Source: Krasilnikovozyma curviuscula (Eukaryota > Basidiomycota > Tremellomycetes > Cystofilobasidiales > Mrakiaceae). From it: DNA of 45,796 nt. The stretch is taken from contig MVAQ01000176.1 in NCBI GenBank assembly GCA_014825775.1, positions 1 through 45,796 on the forward strand. Direction: 5' to 3'. Positions 1 through 11,256 of the stretch are shown piece by piece (the first letter of the stretch is position 1; every line of letters begins with the position of its first letter). The notes below the pieces were generated by a model that saw only the letters and a program-made list of their open reading frames with translations, was not told where the DNA came from and did not search any database. The position numbers were made by a program, and so were the translations under genes.

Positions 1-85
1 CCATCTTTGTTTTTCTTTCTTTTTTTTTTTTTAAAAAAAAAAACGGCACACCTTTAATAATCTCCTTCAATCTCGATTCTTGTAG

Positions 86-3024
86 GAAAACAGAGCATTT
101 GATCATTACTTCGGTTCGTCTCTTATTCCTCACGCTGCCAGTGTCATCATCACCCTCTGAACACGACTCTCAACAGGTACTTTGAAATGTGTTCGTGGAT
201 TTCAAGATCCAAATGTGCAGATTAACTCAGATGGCGTGTCTACTTTCTACCAGTAGGTTCAGCTTTATCTGGCGCATCGCAGTAGTGGTCACCAATTCTG
301 ATCCATTGGACGGTCTCAGAAAAGTCAACGGGTCTTTGACCAACGCTACGGACTATCTTACATGGTTCTATTTGAACGAAGAAGGTGGAAAATACGTCAA
401 CTCAACCCAGTGTATGAGTGCTGGTTCCAATGGGCGAGTTATTTCACAACCGCATTCGGGGCAACCATAATTTGTTACTGACAGCACTATGGACCGTATC
501 AGTTACGGAGATAATCAACGTGCTATGGCTGATGGAGAAAACAACGGTGCGCGTCCCTCCAACTAAGTGTATGAGGATGGGTCCTAATTTATGGGATTTT
601 GACAGGCTGGGCGCTTTTCAACAACCCATACTCACTTGGATATTTCAAGAGAGAAGACCTTCCCATCCAGGTAATCTTTCTTTCTTGTTTGAGCTGGCAG
701 TACGGGTTATTCACTGTTTCACGATTGTTTATTCTTGATGGGGTCACCAGTTCGCCATCGCCGATGGATTCACCATTGGTGACATGTACCAAGAGGGTGT
801 AATTGCCAGCACTAATCCAAATCGCGTCATGTGGGCTTCTGGAAGCATCAACATTGCCGGTGGTGCTGTCAATTCAACCAAAGGACCAGTTCTCGGTGAG
901 TTAGCAGAACTATGAGTCAGCAGACTCCCTGGCTCACTGAAGTTTTGTGGGTCACTTCTAGATAACAATGAAGTTCCAGGAAGTTGCTCTCACGCATATG
1001 AAACTCGTGAGTAAATCGTCCTTGGTCGATTTCGCCGTCTCACCAGGTTCTCTGTTCCCAGTCTGGGAAGTCAGCTCAACAACTTACGCTGTACCGAAGA
1101 CTTTCAACATCTCTTGCTACCCTTATGATTGGAAGACTACAGGAGAATACTTTGAGGAGCTTGGGGTTGATTGGAAGGTCTACCAGCCGTAAGTGCCTTC
1201 CTTTCAGTTGAGAGTGGTTGAGTGTGGAACTCACGATGACAACTTCATTTCAGATACGACAACTTTGATGATAATCCTTTCGCTTGGTTCAAGAATTTCA
1301 TCGATCTCTCTTCGACTGATCCAACCTCCAATTTGGCCCAGCGAGGTCTTAAAATGACAGCTGGGGACTATTCTCTAGGATTTCTCGAGGAGTTCAAGCG
1401 CGACGCTGCTGCTGGTACTCTTCCGACTTTCTCCTACTTGATTGGGTAGGTCATTCTGTTGATTCATAGCAATTGTCGCAAGAAAGAGTTTCTCATGTCT
1501 TGCCGTGTAATCTGCCTTCTCGCTCGTGCGATGATGTGGTGAAATCAGTCCGGGTGCGTGTTGTTGTTGTTCAATGCCACTTTTGCTATTTATTTACCGC
1601 TTTGCTGTCTTGCTTGCTTCTTTGTACAGGAGAATTATCAGAGCATCAACCACATGCTCCTAGAGATGGTGGTCAGTTGCGATCGTTTCTCTGTCGCCAG
1701 AATGCAGGCCAAACTGATAGTGCTTAATTTCAGGTTGGCTCCAGAAAGAAGTTGTTGAAGCGGTCATGAGCTCACCAAACTACGCCAAGACGGCGTTGTT
1801 CATCTCGTTCGATGAAACTGGTGGATGGTCAGTCAAAAGAACCTACTTTGGGCGTGACCTGCTTTTCACACCGATTTCCACTTTTCATGTTCTCTATAGG
1901 GCTGATCATGTCTCCCCATTCGTCTCCCTAATGGTACCGCTGGAGAGTGGATGACCAATCCTATCACCCAAACCTCTACCCCCGCTGGTCCAGGATTCAG
2001 ACTTCCATTCTCAGTCATTTCACCATGGACAAGAGGTTCGTCAGTGTTCACTGAGCCAGCCGACCACACGTCCCAGATTAAGTTCTTGGAACGCTGGATG
2101 GCAGCTAAAGGTAAACCCTTCTACACCGCAGAGATTAACGATGTAAGTATTCTGGTAATTTGTGTCCAAATAATTTTACAATTGACGTACTTTCTCGTAC
2201 ACGCAGTGGAGACGACAACACATGAGTGATCTTGTCAACATCTTTGATTTCTCTTCTGTAGTCATTGCGCATTCTTCTCTTCTCTTAATTTCGTACTGAC
2301 TTTCATTGTTGTCCAGCCCGACTATTCGCCTGTGTATCTTCCACATACTGAGGCTCCTCATCGGTGAGAGTAGTAGTTTTTCAGGAACCCATCAGCTTTA
2401 CTGATGCTACATGATTCTGCAGTGACACTCTTACCTCCCTCTTGGATGGTGCCGATTACTGTGAAATAATCTACAACGGAACGATCTTGCCACCAATTCC
2501 CTACTCCAAACCTCAAGTCGTCCCATCCGTCGAAGAGGGTTTCAGATCTGTTCGGGGTCTCTTAACTGAGGGCCGAACTTTGGTAATTGAAAGCAATAAC
2601 CGCGCGTTGGCCTCTACCGGTGGGGTCCTTAGCTCGACTTGTTCACAACAACAGAAGGAGAAGGACGCAACCACTAGGTTTATTATCCACGCTACCGATT
2701 CCAAAGTCGCTTCTGGTAACACGTTCTCCATCCAATACGTCGGCGGAGGATCAAACTCTACCCTCTCCTACTTGACGTCAACGCTCTCCCTCGCTTCTGC
2801 TGCCAAAGCTGCAATATTCACCATCTCCTACGACTCTGAGACTGCTACCCACGCAATCATGGAGACCGCGAGGTACGATCTATTGCGTTCTATTGCGAAG
2901 CTTTTTTGTCTCGTTACTGATTTTAAATTCTGTTGACAGTGGGCATTATCTAGAAGTGACATCTTCAGGGGCTACTCTCAAATCCGGTGTCTCACCTCTA
3001 AAGATCTATTCGGTTACTTACTAA
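86..3024 (+). CDS. Secreted phosphoesterase, phospholipase C / acid phosphatase family (5' partial)
   Basis: This is a PF04185-type phosphoesterase, the family of non-haemolytic phospholipases C and fungal acid phosphatases, which hydrolyse phosphodiesters or monoesters outside the cell. Position 86 is the first visible exon, after an acceptor at 84-85; it reads ENRAFDHYFG, split by an intron at 114-176, then a VRGFQDPN block. Further introns I could place are 253-319, 434-484 (GC donor) and 547-605. Spliced exons give WALFNNPYSLGYFKRED, GFTIGDMYQEGV, WKTTGEYFEELGVDWKVYQ, YDNFDDNPFAWF and the metal/active-site block FISFDETGGWADHVSPF near 1800-1920. The reading frame continues to TAA at 3022-3024, with a Ser/Thr-rich C-terminal region. 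The initiator and signal peptide exon lie upstream of the window. The frame survives all splices I checked, so the gene looks intact. Family assignment is firm; substrate is not known. Confidence 0.85.
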
Positions 3025-3419
3025 GTGATTATATGGCAGTAATGTGGTCCCATAAATGAAATCATAATAAAAGCGAAGAATAATAATTCTTAAAGCCACA
3101 TTTCCATGTCACACCAGCGAGCTTCCCTTCTTCATTCTTCCTGGGCCGTAGCCTTCTGTTCACGACCAGTTTGATCAAGCGCTCTCTGTTTCTGCCAGCT
3201 GTGCTCCCCACTGCTTTTTGCTGGTCTGAAGGAAATTGACCGTTGTGAGAGCATCTTAACATCTCTCTTTTCAAGTCAAACCTTGGTCGACTCATCTCGG
3301 CAATTCGTATACAGAATAAGTTACCTTTTTTATGCATGTAAGCTCCCAAACCCATAACCCTTTAGCTGACTTGTCCTAGTTCTGTTTTGCGCTACATACT
3401 TTTGTTTACTTTCATTTTT
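3025..3419. other. Intergenic region between the phosphoesterase gene and its broken copy
   Basis: About 395 bases. It presumably holds the 3' UTR of the phosphoesterase gene. A 97-codon open frame on the minus strand (3062-3355) has no recognisable domain and no splice context, so I treat it as chance. No first exon for the following pseudogene is visible here. Confidence 0.5.
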
Positions 3420-4562
3420 TTTTCACGGCCCAATTTGATGATCTCGTTCGAACTCGATCATTTCTAGCAAAACAGGGCAATTTGGCCATGACTTTGGTTC
3501 ATCATCTGCTCTGCACGCTGTCAGTCTCATCATCGCACGCTGATGGCGACTTTAACTGCCACTTTGAAAGGAGTTCGAGGATTCCAAGATCAAATATGCA
3601 GATGAGCCCAGATGGCATGTCTAATTTCTACCAGTAGGTTCAGTTTGATTCAGCCCTTAAGCTCGTTGCAAGAACGTCATCAATTCTGGTCCACATTGGA
3701 CTGTCTCAGAAAAAATCAACGGATCTTTGACCAACTCTACCGACCATCTCACATGTTTTATTTGAGCGAGAAAGGTGGAAAAAGACGTCAACACAATTCA
3801 GTGTATGAGTACTGATTCCAGTGGGTAAGTTGCTTCCTCAACACCGTGTTCACAGCAATAATTTTTTGTAACTGATAGTATACTGGGCCCCCGTCAGCAA
3901 TGCGATTCCCAACGTGCTTTGGCTGATAGAGAGAACAACTGTGGGCGTCCCATGCCGCACAAGTAAACAGTGATGGAATCTAACTCGAAAGGTTTTGACA
4001 GGCTGGGCCCTTTTTAGTAACCATTACCCGATCGGATTCTTCAAGAGAAGACATTTCCATTCAGGTAAGCCTTCTTCCTCATTTGAACCGCTTCCCTTTT
4101 TGATGATTCTTGATAGGCTATCGGTTCGCCAACGCCGACGGATTTACCATCGGTGATATGTATCAAGATGGTGTAAGTGCTAGCACTGATCGAAGGAGAA
4201 GGATGCTACTACTAGATTCATCATCCACGCTGCTGACACTAAAGTCGCTTCTGGCATCACTCTCTCCATCCAACACGTCGGTGGAAGATCAAACTTCACC
4301 CTCTCATATTTGACGTCGACGCTCTGCCTCGCTGCAGCTGCCAACGCTGCGATCTTCACCATCTCATATGAGTCCGCGATCGCTGCCCACCCCATTATGG
4401 AAGTGAGACCGTACGGGGAGCCCTGTTTTCCTTTTCGAGTTGGAGACGCTCCGAAGAATGTTCTTGCTCGGCGCAGCGGACAATATCTGAAAATTACAAT
4501 TCGGGAGCCAGTTATAACGCTACTCCCTTGGCCTTCAAAAATTTATTCTGTCACTTACTGAC
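3420..4562 (+). pseudogene. Broken tandem copy of the phosphoesterase gene, internally deleted
   Basis: The segment follows the gene at 86-3024 base for base with many substitutions. It starts with the T-rich intron end, then a decayed version of the ENRAFDHYFG exon near 3467 and the VRGF exon near 3565. That exon has lost bases and hits TGA at about 3603. The donor at the equivalent of position 253 and the GG/GW exons can still be aligned. At about 4185-4200 the similarity jumps from the GDMYQ exon straight to the C-terminal exon (equivalent to about 2655 in the intact gene), so roughly 1.8 kb including the FDETGG active-site block is gone. The copy ends with the same KIYSVTY stop at 4560-4562. 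It is a relic of a tandem duplication and cannot encode an active enzyme. Confidence 0.85.
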
Positions 4563-5345
4563 ACAGTTTGGGACGAGAGTATTGAACACAGGAAGGGTTT
4601 TTAGCAGCAATGAACAACCTGGAGATCTGAGCGAATGTAGAAGTACTGCCATGCTGTCAGATCAAAACAGAATTTTTCCCGTCCACAATCCACTTGATGT
4701 CTCGAAACAGGTAAAAAGCAGTACATCTGTATAAAGTAGAACACTTGCACTGAAGCCGCAGCTATCTTTCCACATCATCAATGATGAAAGACAGTCGAGT
4801 GCGAGGAATCCAGCAGGTGTGGATGATCCAACTAGTGGGAACTAAGAAGTAAATTACGGCAAGTGTAACGGTAACTACTGTAACGCTACGATCAGGGCAG
4901 TCACAGCAGTGAACGAGCTGCCTGGTCACGTAACGCTCTGTTGCGTAACGCTATTGCCCCATTTAGCAATGCTGAATTCTAGAACGTGAATCCTCCGCGA
5001 TCACCTCTGCGCGTTCACGCCTGCACGGCTGAACCCAAATTCAACTTTCGTTCGGTCGTGATTCTCATTTGTCACCGTGGCGAAGAGGCGACCTTTGTCT
5101 TAGAATTCTTTTCAGTTTGTCGTTCGCTGTTTCTGAACCCTCACTTGTCCACTCCCTTCTCTTGTTGTACCTGGGTGTCTCCAACTCATCTTCAGACCCG
5201 TATCCCCAGCTGCGTGCTGTGTTCCTTCCTCACCGTTGCTCCCCACCATCGTTTACTTTCACTCTCCCTCGTCGACGTTCCCATACACCACCACCACTAC
5301 AACCACCTGCTCCCTGCTTGCTCTCCGCCCCTCTTGTCCTGAATA
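4563..5345. other. Intergenic region with putative promoter of the next gene
   Basis: About 780 bases. The first half holds a short cluster of GTAACGCT motifs, listed separately. The second half (about 5060-5340) is C/T-rich on the plus strand, as is common just upstream of start codons in basidiomycete genes. No convincing coding frame is seen; the overlapping open frames at 4986-5443 run into the first exon of the next gene in the wrong frame. Confidence 0.45.
4864..4952 (+). repeat. Short GTAACGCT motif cluster
   Basis: The octamer GTAACGCT occurs at 4880-4887, 4930-4937 and 4945-4952, with a related TGTAACGG at 4864-4871. All lie within 90 bases, about 400-480 bases upstream of the next start codon. 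The function is unknown; it could be a regulator-binding array or a decayed minisatellite. Confidence 0.5.
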
Positions 5346-7416
5346 ATGTCTACCGCGAACTATCGTCTCATAGGGGACAACAGCTCGCACGGAAGGTGAG
5401 CAAGTTGTCAAGACGGTGGATGGTATTTCACGCGCTGACATAGCTGGTTCGCTTGCATGCAGTCTCACGCGCGTTCGAAAGAGGCTGCTGGTCGCAATAA
5501 CCACAATCTGCTTGCTCTGTGTCGTTACAGGATACCGATATGCTAATGCAGTAACGGAGGCATTGTCTGTCTGCTCTTCTTCCGAGATTCCCACTACCAC
5601 TACCATCATCACCCTTCCGCCTTCCACCGCAATCAGCACCCCCCGTCAGAGGTGTCCAAACGTCCATGCTCCAGACGTTGAATTCGCATTCCAGAACATG
5701 AGCCCATTCGTCCCTCTCAATAAGCTCAACACAACCACAACCAGGGGCGACTTCACTGTCTCAATGTCTCATTCCCTCGACACATGCAACGCATTTTCCA
5801 TTCGAATCGCTCGTCACAACATCACAGAATGCAAGCGTGTCGAGTCCACCATCGATGGTATCTCCTACGATCCATACGTCAAGGATTTCTTGACCAACAT
5901 CAGCGGTCCCGACACCTTCATGATTCGAATCGACGGGGCTGAAAGAAGGGCCGTTGAGTGGGTCACTGAGTATGAGCATGATTGTTCTTATAGATATGAC
6001 ATCCAGTTGAAGAATCCTGGACGGTTCGGTTTGGAGATCTTCGCGATGTATGAGGTCGGTGTCTCGTTCTTTCTGTGTCCGCGATCATTAGACCACTTGA
6101 TCTGACGACCACCTGTCGCCCTCTTTGTTTCCAGGAATATAATGGCTTGGAAGAGGCGTTTGAAGAATGTCCTCCTCTCCGTTATGTTCCTATGCTCCTC
6201 CAACCTCTGACGGTGAACATATGCGATTCATATTGCATTCCACATCAGGCGCCAATGCACCAACCGGAAGCGTCCCAACAAGAGTACATGTATACCTATG
6301 ACAATCCTCACGAACCTATCTCTGTCAAAGAATTGGACTTGCCACGCTGCGGTGGTATTGAGCCCATCAAAGGTGTCTTTGTTCCGCACAACTTCCTCAA
6401 CATCGTCCGACCTGAATTCCCCGCCCTCATCGGTCCGCTCTCTGGTCTTCCACTCAGCTCATTCTACGAATTTGTACCTACCACTTGCAATTGGGATCAC
6501 GCTGGCTTACTCTTCCGGGATCACTCACCTTGCCTAAAAAACAAGCAGGTTCACGTCGTCGGTGACTCCCACGGGCGTGTCTGCGCTGATTCCATGGCTC
6601 ATAGACTGCTTGGATTCAATGACGTCAATGACTGGTCAACAAAAGACTTTACGAAGACCCACGAGCTCGGTGGTAATAGCACCATCTCTTTCCAGTGGGA
6701 TCCATACGGCGAGAATTTGAGGGGGTACGGCTGTGAGCAATTCGATCAGTGGGATGTGATGGTTGTCAGCTTGGTATGTCTTTCAATTATACCACAGATT
6801 AGTCGAAGTGCTAGACCTTACCCTGACGCTTTCCGGTCGTTCGCACCGCAGGGTTCTCATTTGGCTTCCACTGCTTGGAAGACAGACGTTGCTTATCCCT
6901 GGATGGAAGAGATTCTCAAGAGCTTTGTTGACAAGGTCGATGCTTGCACTCCAGAAGGCAAGCCAAGAATGCCGATTGTGTACATCTCTCCTCCAGCTCA
7001 GTCGCCTAGACAGGATGAAGCCTTCACTGTGAAGTGGAGAGATCACAGAACCAACTTGAGGTGAGTGCTAAATAACGAGATCGGCTTATTATATCCGATT
7101 GACTGACAGTTTTTGTGGCAATAACTCGCATATGCCAGACTCCAACTTTGGAATGAGGAGTTTATTCGAATCGCTCTTTCCCTTGGGCTTTCAGTAGTAG
7201 ACCAGTTTGCGTACACCGAACACTTCAATGAACTGCCTCTGTGAGTACTTTTATTGCCTATATCCTCCTATCCCTTCTCAGCTGACACCTCGTGCTTCAT
7301 CGCTGCCTCCTTTAATGCCTTGCAGCCAAACGGATCGCGGTCATTACTTATCGACTGACTCGCTGTCACCAATCATAGATGAAGTTATAGGGAAGTTGGG
7401 TATTTGTGAGGCTTAG
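5346..7416 (+). CDS. Type II membrane protein with filamin/NXPE-like region and GDSH...DxxH esterase/acyltransferase domain
   Basis: The ATG at 5346 opens a 17-residue cytosolic tail. An intron at 5396-5462 follows, then a single membrane anchor (VAITTICLLCVVTG) and a Thr-rich stem. The lumenal part begins with a region of about 150 residues (DTCNAFSIRI ... YRYDIQLKNPGRFGLEIFAMYE) that resembles the beta-sandwich preceding the esterase domain in NXPE-type proteins. The catalytic part has VVGDSHGR, the GDS nucleophile block, and C-terminal QTDRGHYL, which supplies DxxH. This signature is that of the SGNH/PC-esterase group, whose plant TBL members O-acetylate polysaccharides. Introns follow IFAMYE, VVSL, RTNLR and NELPL. 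The spliced protein is about 560 residues. The gene at 11257-13211 is a paralogue with the same intron positions. Polysaccharide O-acylation in the Golgi is an inference from the fold; substrate unknown. Confidence 0.75.
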
Positions 7417-7721
7417 AAGACTTGGGCTATTATGTATACTGTATTCTAGATCAAAAGCCATGTCGTTCGAACCGGCAAGCTCGCTTGGTACTGTGGTAAC
7501 CTGGAGTGATCATCTTGCATGGAGAGTAGTAGAATTTATTTATTAAAGGATCAGGAGTACTTTTACCCACCCAAAGGTCATCAACACAGCACCTGCTCCA
7601 CCGCGACTTTTTTTTGGATTGCTAAAAAAGTCTGCCAAAGCGACGCACTGAAATAGCGTTTTTTTTTTCCGCTGTATTAAAGGGGTTCGGAAAGCACCCA
7701 GGTGTCGTACCAACATCCAGC
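7417..7721. other. Intergenic region with short AT-rich hairpin
   Basis: About 305 bases. GACTTTTTTTT at 7605-7615 can pair with AAAAAAGTC at 7624-7632. It may be a 3'-end signal of the upstream gene or a dA:dT promoter element of the downstream gene. No coding frame is supported. Confidence 0.4.
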
Positions 7722-10700
7722 ATGTATCGCCCAGGAGGTCAGATGGCCAGCTACAGGCAGACGACATCGTTCGATGCGGGCTCGACGCACGAGCTGCGGC
7801 AGTATCCTGACAACAGCAACGGTGGGTACTACCAAACGACTGGACAGCAGCAATACTCTGGATACGATGAGCCATCCCAGCCAGTTGGTGGATACATCGT
7901 TCCACAGAGGAAGAAGAAGAAATCGAAATGGCTCATCATCGGCCTTCCAATCCTCGTCGTAGTCATCATCGCTGCCGTTCTAGGGGGCGTTCTAGGTGAA
8001 AGAGCCGCTTCTCACTCTTCTACCAACGACACCTCAGGATCAGGATCGGGGGCTACTTCTGGTGGTACTGGTACCGCTGCAGCTGTCTCTACCCAAACGA
8101 ATGCTGCAGGAAAAGTTTTCGACGTGCAACGAATCGCTACAGGAACAGACACTTACCTCCTTCCAATCTACCCAACTGCGGTGAGTCCGGAAGCGAGCTA
8201 CATATCTTCTAGGTGGTGGCTTATGTCTTTTTATATTACCTGAATGCAGACGAACACGGCTGTTGACTTCGCGCCAACCACCACTGCCAACAGCAGCTTC
8301 GCTTGGCCAACCGATCCTCTCGAGGGAACACTTTCTCTCAGTGCTTCAGGTCTTCGTCCACACCCACGACTAATTGCTCCATCTTACAAATGGGAAGCGC
8401 TGCCGGCATTAATTGCTCAAGACGCGTACCTATCTAGCTGGAACGCGACCATCTTCCAGAACGCGTCGATCGACTATGCTGCCTCTCCAACAGAGTACAT
8501 TGAAGACGGTGGTCTCACTGGATCAGGACTTCTAGATCCCGCCCGAAGGATCAAGCTGCGAATCAAAAACTGGGGCTATGTTTACAAAATGACAAACGAC
8601 ACCAAATGGGCGGATAGAGCTTGGACAGAGATCAATGTCAGTGGTCAGCTATGACAGTCTTTAGTCAGCTATGTGGATTAACTTTTTTTTTTTCAAAGGT
8701 CATGCTGGGAAACGACCCAAGCATCTACTTCGGATACGACGACACGAGATGGAACCCAGCTCACTTCTTGGACACTGGTAAGTGATTTGCAGAATTATTT
8801 CACGTACACCCTCTCTGATGAATTTGGAACATAACAGGAGAATTTACTGCTGCTGCTGCTATCGCTTACGACTGGTTCTACGACGCTTGGAACTCCACTC
8901 AGTTGAGCAGTAAGTTCCAAAACGATGCCTTTATGCCCCATTACTCACTCACTGTCTTCGCTCGGGTCTCGAATTGCAGTGTTGCGAGATGGAATAACAA
9001 GCAACGGTCTGCAGTGGTGTATAGAATCGCTTCAGCAAACGAACGGCACATTCGACTGGTGGGCAAACGGCGTGACAGGCAACTGGAATTGGTGCGCTGG
9101 ATTCTGAACCCTCAATGGAATAACTACTGCTGACTAAATTTCTGTCCAGTGTCTGTAATTCTGGCTGTACTCTGGGAGCTCTGGCGATCTGGGATGACGA
9201 TACTACCGGGATGGCGAATACAACTTTATCTCTCACGCCAGCTAATGCCAAGGAGAATTGCATGATGGCAGTCTTTGAAGATGGCACCTGGGCTGAGACT
9301 CCAAACTACTGGTACTTTGGAACGACCGGTCAAGCAGAGATGACTTCTTCACTCATAACCGCAACTGGAAGTGATCAAGGCCTGATGGCAGTCAATCCCT
9401 ACCTCAATCTTTCCTCGCTCTACCACATCTATGTCCAGGGAATGACCTCTCTGTTCAATTACGGTAAGGTTTTGACTTTGCTTCCGGCCCATTCTCTCTT
9501 ATGACTGATGCCATTATTTTTTGCGGGGGAGTAGCTGATCATGGCCCAAACAAGTACACTGCGACGGCGAATTCTCTGTTATTCTTTGGATCCGAAGATG
9601 GCTTCAACATTCCTCGATATGCTCTTTATCAACGTGAACAGTATGACGCCAGTGAACCTTGGGCGATGTTCTGGTAAGCCGAAGGAAATACCCAGCCAGA
9701 CTTGCGTTCTCCACAACTGATTAACGTCGTGTTACGCAGGTATAATCCAGGGATGCGAGGTGCTTGGTGGGATGGACTTCCTTTAGACCACCACTTCTCG
9801 AATGGTCCAGATGCTTGGGTGAGTGATTGTCACTTTGATGTGTTCGATCAGCAACTCCTTTTGACACTGTGGCATTACAGGCTTCAATGAGATCTTCTTG
9901 GGCAGATAACAACGGGTTATTTGTTGCTATGAAAGCTGGAAACATGACTGGGCATCAGACTCATGGAGATATTGATGCTGGTGATTGGGTAATGGACGCC
10001 ATGGGTCAGAGATGGGCTGGAGATCTTGGAAGCGGCAACTACTTGAGCGCAGAATACTTCTGGTCTGAAGAGGAGAATGCAGTGAGATGGGAATATTACC
10101 GAAAGAGGACAGAAGGTGAGCTTTGTCTCCTTATCTCTCCCTGAGATAGCTTTGCTGACACTCAAGTCCTATTGAGGTCAAAACACAATTGTCATGGACT
10201 ACTTGAATCAAAATACAACTTCTGAACCTCCCACTACATTCGGTTCCACGGGAGATACCCAAGAAGCTGCGGCACGAGCTACGTTGGATTCGAACTCGGC
10301 GGTGTATTTTTCCACTGATCTCACAACTGCTTACAACGGAACTTCCATTCAAAGAGGCATCAGGATGATCAACCAGGTTTGTGTTTCTCTTCCTTAGTAC
10401 TGCTTCCAATATTGACAAACCTTGATTTTCTATCACGTCAATCATCCGATGCAGAGGCGACAAGTCTTGTAAGCCATTTAATCTCATCCAAACACCGCTT
10501 CCTCCGGCGCTGATCGAGTCTGAACATTGGATTTTTTTTTTTAAGAATCCAAGACGATATAGACGGTCCTAATCGTACTGCTATTCAATGGAGAATGCAT
10601 ACAAATGCAACAGTTGTCATTGCACCCAACGGAACAACTGCCACCCTCACTCTTGCGAATCAAACGATGACTGTCACCCTTCTATCCCCCTCTACGGCTA

Positions 10701-11028
10701 CATTCACAAATCTTCTGCCGATTCGCTACGATACCGACCCTGATCTTCCAGCCCAACCCACCTATGATGATGTTGTGGAACAAGGCGACCAACCCAACTA
10801 TGGCGATGGGTTTAACACAACGGTTCTCGCGATCACTTTACCTGGAGGGAGCTATAGCATTCAAGGTCAGAGTTACGCAAGGAGCTGGACTGCAGAGAGT
10901 TTAGCTGACACCTGTTAATATTTTTCTACTTAGTATTGTTCAATCCATTGTGGGATGATTTCTCCGACTTCATCACTCCCAACAACGTTTCTGTTAGCGA
11001 ATGGTCTACCACGTCCCACCTGGCTTAA
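7722..11028 (+). CDS. Membrane-anchored heparinase II/III-like polysaccharide lyase
   Basis: The ATG at 7722 opens a hydrophilic Gln/Tyr-rich cytosolic tail of about 65 residues ending in RKKKKSK. A membrane helix (WLIIGLPILVVVIIAAVLGG) and a Gly/Ser/Thr-rich stem follow. The extracytoplasmic part matches the heparinase II/III (alginate lyase-like) architecture. There is an alpha/alpha toroid with RRIKLRIKNWGYVYKM and [25 protein letters not shown], the NWN..CN.G..LGALAI block near 9090-9190, and NYWYFGTTGQAEM near 9305. A beta-sandwich carries HQTHGDIDAGDWVMDAMG near 9950. There are about a dozen short introns, and the stop is TAA at 11026-11028. Length is about 850-880 residues. Such enzymes cleave uronic-acid-containing chains by beta-elimination. 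Lying between two acyltransferase-like paralogues, it may remodel the same surface polysaccharide; that link is inference. Confidence 0.8.
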
Positions 11029-11256
11029 GGAAGTAAATTAGAGTTTTCAGTGTCTTCAGTGCTCAAATGAACCTTCCTTTGTTTTTCCATCCTCAATATC
11101 TGTTTCTGGCTAGCAACTCTTGCCAATGTGGCTTATATTTCTCATTCTGGACATTGAGTATCCATCTATCTAATGTAGCGATATATCACTTGAACCTTTG
11201 CTCAGCAGCCACCACAAAACCAATGGAGCAACGCTGTGACACCATACATCAGCTCT

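Noticed and set aside
3062..3355. 97-codon minus-strand open frame downstream of the phosphoesterase gene
   Set aside because: Composition is unremarkable, no motif is present, and it sits in the expected 3' UTR and spacer before the pseudogene.
7605..7632. T8/A6 hairpin as a bacterial-type terminator
   Set aside because: The gene structures are eukaryotic; such AT hairpins are more likely part of a 3' UTR or a dA:dT promoter tract.
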